In this document: positions 1 to 8,988 of the stretch, piece after piece
Layout of the letters: every line of letters starts with the position of its first letter
Numbering within the stretch: position 1 is the stretch's first letter
Assembly (NCBI GenBank): GCA_020860245.1
Contig: JAJBUQ010000029.1
Coordinates: 1 to 53,861, forward strand
From: Rikenellaceae bacterium
GTDB lineage: Bacteria > Bacteroidota > Bacteroidia > Bacteroidales > Rikenellaceae
Reading direction: 5' to 3'
Length of the DNA stretch: 53,861 nucleotides
The notes under the pieces: generated by a model
Database searches by the model: none
What the model saw: only the letters and a program-made list of their open reading frames with translations
Told to the model about the DNA's origin: nothing
Translations under genes and position numbers: made by a program

Positions 1-144
1 AAGTCCAACAGAGTCGAAAACTAATCCGGCGATAAATTCCGCTGCAACATAAATTAAATTCAGAGTGATCCCTATTATAAAGACACTGTTAAGAGATATT
101 TTTCCATAATCGTGGCTATGTCCGTGATTGTGTAAATGCGTCAT
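1..144 (-). CDS. Cation diffusion facilitator family transporter, N-terminal 48 residues (runs off the window)
   Basis: Only the first 48 codons lie in the window; the gene reads leftwards out of it. From the ATG at 144 the protein begins with a His-rich stretch (MTHLHNHGHSHDYG), followed by an apolar segment with Asn, Tyr, Glu and Phe typical of transmembrane helix 1 of CDF/CzcD exporters, and then a D-S-V-G motif matching the start of the conserved helix 2 region. Family members sit in the inner membrane and export Zn2+, Co2+, Cd2+ or Fe2+ in exchange for protons; the His-rich N-terminus usually binds metal. The family call rests on these 48 residues, and the metal cannot be inferred. No clear -7 element is seen in the upstream gap. 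Confidence 0.8.
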   Translation of the reverse strand, partial: MTHLHNHGHSHDYGKISLNSVFIIGITLNLIYVAAEFIAGLVFDSVGL

Positions 145-589
145 ATCTTTATTTGTTGTGATTATCCATAAATTTCACCCTTGACAGCTCGGTTAAACTG
201 TATTTTTGTCAAACAAAGACACTATCGTCGCACCGCAATTTTGGTAACAACCGGGCAGTCTCATATATCTACATTTCTGTTGCCAGATTTTCATTGGGAA
301 CTTCAATTCGATATTATTATAACGCAGTGAACGAACACATATAAAAAATTTATATCGATACGAATCAAAGATAATTAATTGCAAGTTCAATTTTTATATA
401 CTGTTCGGATCTGAAAAATAATATCCACAAAAATTATAAAAGTGTACCCACAAATGTACAATGCAATAAGAGCATTTCAAAACAATACCGTGGGTTTTCA
501 TTTTTTAATTCCCCCACGCGGTAACAAATTATATGACTTTAATAAAAAAACGGGCTCATTATGAACCCGTCTCCTTGTTAAAAGTATCT
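145..589. other. Intergenic region without a recognised gene
   Basis: This AT-rich stretch separates the leftward CDF transporter from the 143-aa hypothetical protein. It holds a minus-strand open frame of 65 codons (193-390) with no family resemblance, and an imperfect inverted repeat near 488-520 (CGTGGG against CCCACG). The hairpin at 550-570 is listed separately. I see no RNA gene or regulatory motif I can name. Confidence 0.4.
550..570 (-). terminator. Rho-independent terminator of the 143-aa hypothetical gene
   Basis: ACGGGCTCA pairs with TGAACCCGT (one G-U pair) around a 3-nt loop. Read on the minus strand it is followed by a T-rich tract. It lies 20 bp past the stop codon at 590. Confidence 0.75.
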
Positions 590-1021
590 TTAGAATGTCT
601 TGCGACTCCTCCATTCCGATATTTCTTCATCGATACGATCTCTTCCCATATCTATTACATCAGATACACTTGTCTGCATTCGTGATCTGTAATCGGTAGG
701 CAGACCATCTACATCGTCAATAAACTCGTTTGCACGATCCACTATTATTTCACCTTGATATCCGTTTGGTCCGTAAGAAGTGTTATTTTCATTATTAATG
801 GGAGTATTAGTCCTGTACTTATCATCTAAGGTATCTTCACCGGAATAACTGGATTTACTCTCGTTTGCACAACAGCTATTTTTTATTTCCTCCCGCCTCC
901 TTACCTTATCTTTGTAATTTTCTGATTTGCTGCTAAAACAATCGCCGATTTTTTCAGCTTTATCGGACCACTCGTTATCCTTCTCTCTGATATTTCCTTT
1001 CATTTCGTCGTAATTTGCCAT
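590..1021 (-). CDS. Hypothetical hydrophilic, highly charged 143-aa protein
   Basis: I do not recognise a family with confidence. The protein is strongly hydrophilic, with no signal peptide or membrane segment. The first 25 residues (DEMKGNIREKDNEW and on) are Lys/Glu-rich and faintly recall CsbD-type stress proteins, but the resemblance is too short to use. The middle is Asn/Ser/Gly-rich and probably disordered, with a CC pair near residue 50. The C-terminal 50 residues alternate acidic and basic positions and could form an amphipathic helix (near DVIDMGRDRIDEEISEW). It has its own terminator, and 120 bp separate it from the start of its own frame to the 3' end of the efflux operon, so it is probably monocistronic. 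It is a likely real gene because the frame is complete and well terminated; its function is unknown. Confidence 0.6.
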   Translation of the reverse strand: MANYDEMKGNIREKDNEWSDKAEKIGDCFSSKSENYKDKVRRREEIKNSCCANESKSSYSGEDTLDDKYRTNTPINNENNTSYGPNGYQGEIIVDRANEFIDDVDGLPTDYRSRMQTSVSDVIDMGRDRIDEEISEWRSRKTF

Positions 1022-1141
1022 AATATGTTAATTTTTCGGTTAATATTGTTTTTTATTTACCACTGTCAGGTTAATATAATTACAAAAACAAAACCAAATA
1101 GGAAGAAATTTAGAAAGGAAGGAATCAGAGTAGAGAATTTA

Positions 1142-2431
1142 TCACGGGGCTGTAACTATAAGATAATTCTGTTTATTTATATGATATGAACTGACACAGT
1201 CTATATACTCTTCGAGGGCCTGTCGATAAAGAAATTGGGCCTCCAGCACATCCGAAACGGAAACAGTCCCCGCACGGTAGTAATTGTCGTTGAGCCTTAA
1301 GTTCTCAAATGCGGAGTCGATAGATTTTTCAGCGAGTTTTATAAGGTAATAAGATTCGTAAAATCTATTCCATTTATCGGAAATCTCAACAACCAGCAGT
1401 TCCATAACATCCTGTTTCTCGTTTTCAGCCTGTCTAAGCCTGATTTTTTCACGTTTAACGGCATAAGAACCGGACCACCAGTCCGATATCGGAATCGAAG
1501 CTGTTCCGAAGATTATTCCGTTATTATTAGACGTGCCCAACAGATCATTATATACATATCCTGCACCTACACCGAGTGAAGGAAGTCTCTCGCCTGATTT
1601 TAATTTTATATTTAACCGGGAGGCCTCAATCTTGCTGTCGACAAGTTTTTTTTCGTATCTGTTCTCTGCAGCTATGAATGGGTCAACAAAATAAACGTGA
1701 GGCTCCGGAAGATCATCGATATCATCCATAGATAATTCGATATCGTAAGATTTCAAACCTATATACTGAGCGAGCAACATTTTGTAAACTTTTATTCCAT
1801 TCCGTAATTTCAGTCGGTTGCTCTCAATTTCCTGCTGCTGCAATTCCACGCGGAGAAGATCGTTTTTCATCCTGACCCCGGCTTCGACTGCAACCAGGAC
1901 ATCCTTACGCAGCCTATCCAATAAACTATCGATATAATCGAGCGTTGTAATTTTTTCCTCCAATGCGTGTATTTCCCAGAAGTATTCGTTTATATTGCTT
2001 TTTACATCGTTTACGGCGAGTTTTACTTGAATTTCCGCAACATCTTTACCTATTCTCGCAAGCTTATTGCCTGTTATTACTCTGCCTCCGAGAAATATGG
2101 GCTGAACTGCGGCGACCGAAGCTACCGTACCGCTCTTCAAAATACTGAAAGGAAATGATAATCCTGGCAAAAGATAGCTGAAATCAAGTTCCGCTTTAGC
2201 CATACCTTTATTCGCATTATAATAAATTCCAGTACCGTAAACTACTGGAAAATAAGCAGTAAACGCCTCTTTTTGTGTCAACACAGAAGCATCGAATTCC
2301 AATGCGCTATTTTTAAGTTTATGGTTATTCTCCATTGCAAGTTCCAAGCAATCCTCCAGGCTCAGCTGTATGGCCCCAGCACTTATTACAGAGGTTGCCG
2401 ACAGTAAAAGCGATGCGATATATTTATTCAT
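1142..2431 (-). CDS. TolC-family outer membrane efflux channel
   Basis: This is the outer membrane channel of the tripartite efflux system encoded by the three genes ending here. The 429 residues begin with a signal peptide (about residues 1-20, ending SAGA), followed by the LSLEDCLELAMENNHKL motif typical of the first outer-membrane-factor repeat. Two long helical repeats follow, with LRLNDNYYRAGTVSVSDVLEAQ near the C-terminus, a classic second-repeat motif. Its length suits the OMF family (about 420-480). The start overlaps the end of the RND pump gene by 8 bp, so the two are co-transcribed and probably translationally coupled. Substrate cannot be read from the sequence. Confidence 0.9.
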   Translation of the reverse strand: MNKYIASLLLSATSVISAGAIQLSLEDCLELAMENNHKLKNSALEFDASVLTQKEAFTAYFPVVYGTGIYYNANKGMAKAELDFSYLLPGLSFPFSILKSGTVASVAAVQPIFLGGRVITGNKLARIGKDVAEIQVKLAVNDVKSNINEYFWEIHALEEKITTLDYIDSLLDRLRKDVLVAVEAGVRMKNDLLRVELQQQEIESNRLKLRNGIKVYKMLLAQYIGLKSYDIELSMDDIDDLPEPHVYFVDPFIAAENRYEKKLVDSKIEASRLNIKLKSGERLPSLGVGAGYVYNDLLGTSNNNGIIFGTASIPISDWWSGSYAVKREKIRLRQAENEKQDVMELLVVEISDKWNRFYESYYLIKLAEKSIDSAFENLRLNDNYYRAGTVSVSDVLEAQFLYRQALEEYIDCVSSYHINKQNYLIVTAP

Positions 2432-5400
2432 ATCCGTTGATTAGTGTTTTAGCTTTATCGAAAATTTTCCAATAAATAACAGGGAGCATAGTAACAACCA
2501 TTACCATGGCTGCTATGGTTCCGAAGAATATCACTATTCCCATCGGTGCCCAGAGGAAACTTCCGCTTAATATCATAGGAATTACTCCAACTGCCGTAGT
2601 AACAGATGTCAAAAATATGGGTACCATTCGTCTGCTTCCGGCATCGAACGCAGCTTCCTTCGCCGATAGTTTTTTCTTGGTGCGCAGTTCTTCCGCGTGG
2701 TCGAATATAATAATAACATTTCTGACAACTATCCCGATAAGGCTAACGACCCCCAATACACCTGTTATTCCGAACACAGTATCGGTGATCCACATCCCAC
2801 CCACAGCTCCAGGAATACAAAGAAGGATAGAGAGCAGTGCAGCCAACGCCACGCTTATTTTTTTGAAATTAAATATAAGGATGATAAAAATTAAAAATAA
2901 AGCCATGCAAATTCCTATAAGTATCGGACTTATTATTTCCGCGTCATTCTCCACCATACCTCCATATTGGTAGGTAATTCCGGCGGGAAGATCGGGGACT
3001 ATCTCACGTTCCAGAATATTCCTGACCTTACTTTGGGCCTTAAGCTCGTTATAGCCTCTTTTGACATTAGCAACGACGCTTATTGTCCGCATACTGTTAC
3101 GCCTCACGATCTGCCCCTCGTTCCACGCAGGTTCGATTTCAGCGATCTGCCTTAACGGAACTGATTTACCAGGAATAATTGTGGATACATAGTTAGCCCC
3201 TATTTTATCGAGCCTATTTTCATCTTTATTCTTTTCAGATTTCAAAACTATCGACACAGGATAATCTCCTTCCCAGACGGTTCCAGTCTGCACATTTCCA
3301 TATATCGACGCAAGTTCTACCTCAGCCACAGAACGATTGATTCCAAGACGGGAAGCTTCCACTGTATTTAGATTTACATTTGCGGAAGGTAATAGTTCCT
3401 CAAAATTATGGTGTACCCATACCAACTCGTCTATTTCCCGGCATAGCAGAATTAATAAATCGGCAATTTTCTTCAGTTCTTCTATACTATTTCCCGTAAA
3501 TCGTACTTCAATCGGGAAGTCGGCTACCTGGTAATCGAGCTGTTTAAAATTCACATAGGCATTTGGATAATAGTCTGCGTATTTATCTGCATATTCCTCA
3601 AGAATACAAATTGTCTCCTTCTTACCGGTCGTATTCACTATGAACTGAGCATAATTTTTCCCCGCAATCTTTGGTGCGTATGTCGCTTGAAATCGCGGAG
3701 AAGATGTTCCGATAAAAGAGGTTATCGACGTAATTCGGTCGTCTTTTTCTAAAAGAGAATACAAACTATCTGCGACATCCGCTGTCTGGTCCAGCGTGCT
3801 CCCCTCCGGAAGGTGTATTTCGACTGCGAACTGTTCACGATCCGCGAACGGCAGCATTCTGATATCGAGTTTAAAGAAGCCCAAAATTGAAATTACTATA
3901 AAAACGATTCCCAAACCGATTGTCAATCCAGGATACCTGAAGGTCCATTTAAGGATGCTGTAATACCCGTTCTGCACCGTATCTATCCAATTCAATTTCT
4001 TTTGCGCTTCAACGAAGTTGTTTTTAAGTCCTTTATTAATTATAAGATACTCCATGAAGGGAATGTAGATCATTGCGATAGCAAAAGAAATCATAAGAGC
4101 TATGGTGAACGTCCACGGAAAACTTTGAAGAAAATCCAGCCAGATTCCTGTAAAAGTCGCAAGCAACGGAAAAAATATAAGACATATACAGAATGTCGCG
4201 AGAAATATGGATCGTGAATAATTTTTTGCACTTGCCATAGCGGCATGCCAACGCGACCACCCTCTGTCCAGATATTCCAAGTAAGCATCCACTACCACTA
4301 CGGAATTATCCACTATCATACCGAGTACTACGATTAAAGCTGCGAGCGTAACAGTATTTAACGGAATTCCGAAAAAATACATTATCCCTATAGTTATCAT
4401 GATGGTTATCGGGATCGTAGTAGCAGCCACCACAGCAGAACGTAAAGGAAACAGAAACATCATCGACACGATTACCACTATAATCGAGATAAGAAGGTCG
4501 CGTAAAAATCCTCGTACCGAATCCTCTACAACTTTGGGCTGATCCGCTATACGTTTAACCGATACATCTGGAGGAAGGGTCGATATAAATTCATTCAAAA
4601 TTTTATCTACGCTTTTACCGTAATCTACAATATTATAACCCGTACGCATCTCCATAGATAGTACTACTGCTCTGCAACCGTTATTAAGAATATAGCTGTC
4701 AGGGGCATCATACTCCCTGATAATACGCGCGACATCTTTGAGCCTTATTATTTTATCGGCAGGATCACTATAAATGATCTGGTCCGCAATCTGATATTCA
4801 GACTCGTACACAGGTTTAATGTAAAGCGGAATTTCAAACTCATCGTTCTCGATCGTTCCGGATACCGTAGTAAATCCCTGTCCGAAGAGATTAGAAAAAA
4901 GCGTTTTATGGTCGATTCCGTATGCTGTCAACTGTTCCCGATCGATATATATAGATATCTGCTCTTTTTGCAGCCCATACCGGCGAAGGTTGGACACGGA
5001 TTCAATCGTTCTTAGTTTGTCTTCCAATTCTTCGAGAAGATACTCCAGGTCACGGTAAGATCTGCTGTCAGATTCTAAAGTAATTAATAATGCAGAAGTA
5101 TCTCCAAAATCATCGTTCGCTATCAAGGCAACTACTCCTGTCGGTAATTGCTGTTTAAATAGCTGAAGACCGTGTTTTATCTTGGACCACACCTCATCTT
5201 TATTATTTACATTTTCGTTCAGTTCGACCATTACGTATAAGATACCGTTACGCGACATACTGTATGTCTTTTTGCGGTCGATTTCATGGTAAGTAAACAG
5301 AAATCTTTCGAGCGGCTTCGCCACTTGTTCCTCTATCTGGGAAGAATTGGCACCGGGATAAACAGCCACAATAAGTCCCTGACGGATAGTAAAGTCCGGA

Positions 5401-5522
5401 AATTCTTGTTTGGGCATTACCGTGAGAGAATAAATTCCAAAGACCATAAACAATCCGATCACAAGATAAGTTATCTTGTAATTGCGCATTGCCCAACCGA
5501 TTACATCAAATGTGTTTTTCAT
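2424..5522 (-). CDS. RND-family efflux pump, inner membrane subunit (AcrB/MMPL type)
   Basis: This is the proton-driven inner membrane pump of the efflux operon. At 1032 residues it has the normal RND length, with an N-terminal helix, MPKQEFPDFTIRQ in place of the usual P-x-E-F-P motif, two periplasmic loops, and two sets of membrane helices. In the helix 4 motif the usual Asp-Asp pair is D405-N406 (MIVDNSVVVVD). The helix 10 relay Lys is R934 (GIVVRN). The first Asp is kept, so proton coupling is plausible but altered from AcrB. The gene overlaps the upstream adaptor by 4 bp (ATGA) and the downstream TolC-like gene by 8 bp. Family and mechanism are well supported; whether the cargo is a drug, a lipid or a metal is not. 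Confidence 0.93.
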   Translation of the reverse strand: MKNTFDVIGWAMRNYKITYLVIGLFMVFGIYSLTVMPKQEFPDFTIRQGLIVAVYPGANSSQIEEQVAKPLERFLFTYHEIDRKKTYSMSRNGILYVMVELNENVNNKDEVWSKIKHGLQLFKQQLPTGVVALIANDDFGDTSALLITLESDSRSYRDLEYLLEELEDKLRTIESVSNLRRYGLQKEQISIYIDREQLTAYGIDHKTLFSNLFGQGFTTVSGTIENDEFEIPLYIKPVYESEYQIADQIIYSDPADKIIRLKDVARIIREYDAPDSYILNNGCRAVVLSMEMRTGYNIVDYGKSVDKILNEFISTLPPDVSVKRIADQPKVVEDSVRGFLRDLLISIIVVIVSMMFLFPLRSAVVAATTIPITIMITIGIMYFFGIPLNTVTLAALIVVLGMIVDNSVVVVDAYLEYLDRGWSRWHAAMASAKNYSRSIFLATFCICLIFFPLLATFTGIWLDFLQSFPWTFTIALMISFAIAMIYIPFMEYLIINKGLKNNFVEAQKKLNWIDTVQNGYYSILKWTFRYPGLTIGLGIVFIVISILGFFKLDIRMLPFADREQFAVEIHLPEGSTLDQTADVADSLYSLLEKDDRITSITSFIGTSSPRFQATYAPKIAGKNYAQFIVNTTGKKETICILEEYADKYADYYPNAYVNFKQLDYQVADFPIEVRFTGNSIEELKKIADLLILLCREIDELVWVHHNFEELLPSANVNLNTVEASRLGINRSVAEVELASIYGNVQTGTVWEGDYPVSIVLKSEKNKDENRLDKIGANYVSTIIPGKSVPLRQIAEIEPAWNEGQIVRRNSMRTISVVANVKRGYNELKAQSKVRNILEREIVPDLPAGITYQYGGMVENDAEIISPILIGICMALFLIFIILIFNFKKISVALAALLSILLCIPGAVGGMWITDTVFGITGVLGVVSLIGIVVRNVIIIFDHAEELRTKKKLSAKEAAFDAGSRRMVPIFLTSVTTAVGVIPMILSGSFLWAPMGIVIFFGTIAAMVMVVTMLPVIYWKIFDKAKTLINGYE

Positions 5523-6541
5523 AGAACGTCCACTTCAGCTCCATCGAAGAGTTTTTGATAACCTTCAGTCACTATCCGGTCGCCTACTTTAAGGCCTCTG
5601 ACAACGACTCCGCTGCCTGAAAATCCTCCAATATCCACTGTTCGCTTACGGACAATATTATTTTCTACAATCCAGACATATTTATTATCGCCATCACTCA
5701 AATGCACACATTTTGGAGGAACTGTCATCTCTTCGGATATAGTATCTCGGACGAATACCTTACAGACCATTCCCGGCAGCATTCCGGTATCACGGTCCAC
5801 AATCGAAATTTTAACATCGTACGTATGAGAAATTATGTCTGCAACTACCCCCTTCTCCACAACTACCCCTTTGAATAGACTGCCGTCCAAAGCATGAACC
5901 ATCACTACCGCTTCGGCATTAACCGGAATCGAGGATATTTCCTTTTCCGGAACCGGTATTCTCACTTTAATGTTATCGGTTCTTAATAGTCTGACCACCA
6001 TTTGATTCGGCAAAACATTCTCCCCTTGTTCCACAGAACAAAGACCTATAACTCCACTAAAAGGGGCTCGCAATACAGCGTCGTTCAAATTTTTAGCTGC
6101 TATACTTTCAGCCGCACAAGCCTGCTCCAGTTTAGTTTTCGCCTCTATATACTGAATCTCGGGAAGAGCCTCGTTATCATACAGCATCTGCAACCTTTGG
6201 ACAGCATCCTGCGCCTGTTCTAAAGTTGCCAAAGCTCCGTTATGTATATTCTGAAGATTAGCGACATCCAATCGGGCAATTATATCTCCTTCTTTAACAT
6301 ACTTACCTTCCGATGCCTGCATAAAATTCACTGTACCTCCCAAAGGGAAGCTTAATATTACTGCCTGTTCTTCCTCAAGAACTCCTATGTACTCCAAAAA
6401 TGAAATATTCTCCGTTTCCGAGATTTCAAAAGTACGAACAGATATTTTACTAACCGATCCGCTTTTTTCATTTTTGTTACTGCATCCGGATAATATAATG
6501 ACTATTATAAATACTACTCTACATAAAACTATTCTTTGCAT
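5519..6541 (-). CDS. Efflux RND transporter periplasmic adaptor subunit (HlyD/MFP), lipoprotein
   Basis: This membrane-fusion protein links the pump to the outer membrane channel. From the ATG at 6541 it is 340 residues, beginning with a short basic stretch, a hydrophobic core and a lipobox (ILSGC, Cys at residue 20), so it is probably lipid-anchored in the periplasm. After the lipobox come a lipoyl/barrel-sandwich half, a helical hairpin (alanine- and glutamine-rich, about residues 100-150), the second lipoyl half (APFSGVIG), and beta-barrel and membrane-proximal domains. A TTG ten codons upstream (6571) is in frame, but the ATG gives the better signal peptide. It is first in the operon and overlaps the pump by 4 bp. 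Upstream, the sequence TACCGTTT occurs twice 12 bp apart (minus strand, about 6575-6595) and may be a regulator site. Confidence 0.9.
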   Translation of the reverse strand: MQRIVLCRVVFIIVIILSGCSNKNEKSGSVSKISVRTFEISETENISFLEYIGVLEEEQAVILSFPLGGTVNFMQASEGKYVKEGDIIARLDVANLQNIHNGALATLEQAQDAVQRLQMLYDNEALPEIQYIEAKTKLEQACAAESIAAKNLNDAVLRAPFSGVIGLCSVEQGENVLPNQMVVRLLRTDNIKVRIPVPEKEISSIPVNAEAVVMVHALDGSLFKGVVVEKGVVADIISHTYDVKISIVDRDTGMLPGMVCKVFVRDTISEEMTVPPKCVHLSDGDNKYVWIVENNIVRKRTVDIGGFSGSGVVVRGLKVGDRIVTEGYQKLFDGAEVDVL

Positions 6542-6675
6542 GGACTTTATTATTATTTTACAAAGTTTCAAAAAGGAAACGGTATGTAAACGGTAAATAT
6601 ACGGAAAAATTGTTATCCACTACATTTTTGCGTTATATTTAAAAATTAAAATATCATAAAAAGGAGTGAAAAACA

Positions 6676-7107
6676 CTGAAAAATTTTATTATGATTGTAC
6701 GTTCAGCCCAAATACACGCACTGATGCCAATGATGCAATTCTCCGTGGCACCGTGGAAAATCCTCAGTAAAGAAAATCTGGAGATAGTTAAGGATATGGC
6801 TGAACTGCACGAAAAATTCGGACCATACATAATGGAATACGCAAGAGAAGCGGCAATATCCGGAGAGCCTATTGTCCGACATATGGAATATTCATTCCCC
6901 GGAGAGGGGTTTGCGGAATGTAAAGATCAATTTATGCTCGGAGATGAATACATGGTCACTCCTATGGTTACCCCTGAAAATAAAAGGTCTGTAAAACTTC
7001 CCAAGGGGACCTGGCAGGACGATTTCGGAATAATCCATAAAGGAGGCCGAATCATCGAAATCGAAGTTCCCCTGAACCGATTGCCGTACTTCGAAAAAAT
7101 TAAATAA
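6676..7107 (+). pseudogene. C-terminal remnant of a GH31 glycoside hydrolase
   Basis: The frame from the ATG at 6691 gives 138 residues that match the C-terminal end of GH31 alpha-glycosidases: RSAQIHALMPMMQFSVAPWK, then the helix LHEKFGPYIMEYAREAAISGEPIVRHMEY, a LGDEYMVTPMV strand, and the distal beta domain (KLPKGTWQDD). Both catalytic Asp residues and the whole TIM barrel before this point are missing; family members are usually 600-800 residues. In-frame sequence resembling the family continues only about five codons upstream of the ATG, to an in-frame TGA at 6667. The gene therefore lost its 5' four-fifths, apparently by deletion. It lies 23 bp before the GH78 gene and was probably the first gene of that operon. 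A stable or active product is not expected. Confidence 0.85.
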
Positions 7108-7130
7108 CTTAGGATTCTAAAAACTTAACA

Positions 7131-8900
7131 ATGAAGAAAAAATTTCTGTTTAGCACTATTGTTATAATTGGCTTATCCCATTTATTAACAGCCGGACTTC
7201 CTCCTGTCTTCGGTCCTGAATATGAAGGAAAAACTCAAAAAGATGAGCTTACACGCGTATATATCACACCTCAGCGAATTGTTTGGAAGACAGATGACAA
7301 ACTTGTAAAAAACGATGAAATTCTTCTCCGCCGAGGCAACAGTCAAGCGGAATTAACAGGCAGAGCCGCCTGTTCTATGATAAACACAGACATCGATACT
7401 GCTTCTATAATATTGGATTACGGGAAGGAGATACACGGAGGCTTACAGCTGGTTCTCGGTTCCTCCTCGAGACGTCAACCGTCACTTGTCAGAATACGCT
7501 TCGGGGAATCCGTAGGAGAATGCAGCAGCCAGACTCTCAACAGCGAATGGAAGGTCGGATATTCTACCGACGACCACGCAAAAAGAGATATTATTATGGA
7601 AGTTCCACGCGACGGACTTATAGAAATCGGAAACACAGGGTTTCGTTTTGTACGTATAGATTTATTACAACCAAACACGACTATAAGACTCAGAGAAGCT
7701 CGGGCCATCCTCCGGTATAGGGATATTCCGTATCTGGGATCGTTCAACAGCAGCGACGAACGGCTGAATCAGATATGGCTGACTGGAGCGTATACGGTAC
7801 ATTTTAATATGCAGGAATACCTATGGGACGGTATAAAACGCGACAGGGTAATCTGGCTTGGTGACATGCATCCGGAAGTCGCTACCATTATGGCTGTGTT
7901 CGGCGATAACAACATCGTTCCTGAGACCCTCGATCTTGCATGCGAACAGTTTCCCCTTCCCCAGTGGATGAACGGTATGAGTGCATACTCTTTGTGGTAC
8001 CTTATAATACAGCACGATTGGTACAGGCACAGCGGAGATATGGAGTTTCTCAATAAACATAAAAATTATATTCTGGGGCTTATCGATCTTATCGATTCCA
8101 AGATCAAAGAAGACGGAAGCGAGGAATTATCCGGCTTCCGATTTCTCGACTGGCCTTCTACCCCGAATCAGGAAGGTGTGGAAGCCGGTTTCAGGGCCCT
8201 TATAGTTTGGGCAATGAATGACGCGGAAAAATTATGCCGTGTTCTCGGCGAGACTGAATATGCCCGTAAATCCAAAGCGTGTGCGGATCGCATGAATCTG
8301 AAAATCAAAGATCACAACCATCTAAAACAAGCCGCATCGTTAATGGCCATTGCCGGTATTCTGGATGCCGAGAAGGCATCTGAAGATGTCGTATCCGTAG
8401 GTGGATCGCAAGGATTCTCCACATTCTATGGTTATTATATGCTGCAGGCTCAAGCGCTTGCGGGCCAATATCAGACTGCTATGGATATTATCCGCGAATA
8501 TTGGGGAGGAATGCTCGACATGGGAGCAACGACCTTTTGGGAAGACTTCAACATGGAGTGGCTTGAAAATGCCGCACGTCTGGACGAAGTGACACCTTCG
8601 GGGAAAAAAGATATTCATGGTGACTTCGGAGCGTTTTGTTATCCTGGCTACCGCCATAGCTTCTGCCACGGATGGTCCTCAGGTCCTACGGCATGGATGA
8701 CGGAACATATATTAGGGGTGAAAATACTCGAACCGGGATGTAAGATACTGAAAATAGAACCTTACCTCGGAGATCTCGACTGGGTAGAAGGTACATTCCC
8801 TACTCCTTACGGGGTAGTTGAAATTAAACATTTCATAGATAATAATGGGAAGATTAATTCCACTATCAAGGCTCCGAAGGGAATAAAAATAATTAAATAA
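7131..8900 (+). CDS. GH78-family alpha-L-rhamnosidase
   Basis: This is a predicted exported glycoside hydrolase removing terminal alpha-L-rhamnose, for example from rhamnogalacturonan or arabinogalactan side chains. It has 589 residues with a Lys-rich N-terminus and hydrophobic core (residues 1-22), a beta-sandwich region to about residue 200, and an (alpha/alpha)6 barrel. Family-type motifs are DGIKRDRVIWLGDMHPE (233-249, the acidic substrate-binding loop), FWEDF (about 467) and HGWSSGPTAWM (about 516-526), with a short C-terminal beta domain. It is shorter than many GH78 enzymes because extra N-terminal modules are absent. It follows the GH31 remnant by 23 bp, and a beta-galactosidase follows after 88 bp. 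Exact linkage specificity is not predictable here. Confidence 0.85.
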   Translation: MKKKFLFSTIVIIGLSHLLTAGLPPVFGPEYEGKTQKDELTRVYITPQRIVWKTDDKLVKNDEILLRRGNSQAELTGRAACSMINTDIDTASIILDYGKEIHGGLQLVLGSSSRRQPSLVRIRFGESVGECSSQTLNSEWKVGYSTDDHAKRDIIMEVPRDGLIEIGNTGFRFVRIDLLQPNTTIRLREARAILRYRDIPYLGSFNSSDERLNQIWLTGAYTVHFNMQEYLWDGIKRDRVIWLGDMHPEVATIMAVFGDNNIVPETLDLACEQFPLPQWMNGMSAYSLWYLIIQHDWYRHSGDMEFLNKHKNYILGLIDLIDSKIKEDGSEELSGFRFLDWPSTPNQEGVEAGFRALIVWAMNDAEKLCRVLGETEYARKSKACADRMNLKIKDHNHLKQAASLMAIAGILDAEKASEDVVSVGGSQGFSTFYGYYMLQAQALAGQYQTAMDIIREYWGGMLDMGATTFWEDFNMEWLENAARLDEVTPSGKKDIHGDFGAFCYPGYRHSFCHGWSSGPTAWMTEHILGVKILEPGCKILKIEPYLGDLDWVEGTFPTPYGVVEIKHFIDNNGKINSTIKAPKGIKIIK

Positions 8901-8904
8901 AAAT

Positions 8905-8926
8905 AGATTCTAAAACATTAGAATCT
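8905..8926 (+). terminator. Weak hairpin after the GH78 gene
   Basis: AGATTCTAA and TTAGAATCT form a 9-bp AT-rich stem with a 4-nt loop just after the stop codon. No solid T run follows directly, so it may only attenuate transcription into the GH35 gene. Confidence 0.4.
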
Positions 8927-8988
8927 GATTAATTAGGCCTATTTTTCTTCTATATAATTATATTTGTATTAATAATATTATTTAAAAT

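Noticed and set aside
193-390. 65-codon minus-strand frame upstream of the CDF gene
   Set aside because: No family resemblance, odd composition, no promoter or ribosome site; probably chance in AT-rich DNA.
6608-6618. AATTGTTATCC resembling half of a lac operator
   Set aside because: Short chance match; no LacI-type regulator nearby and no second half.
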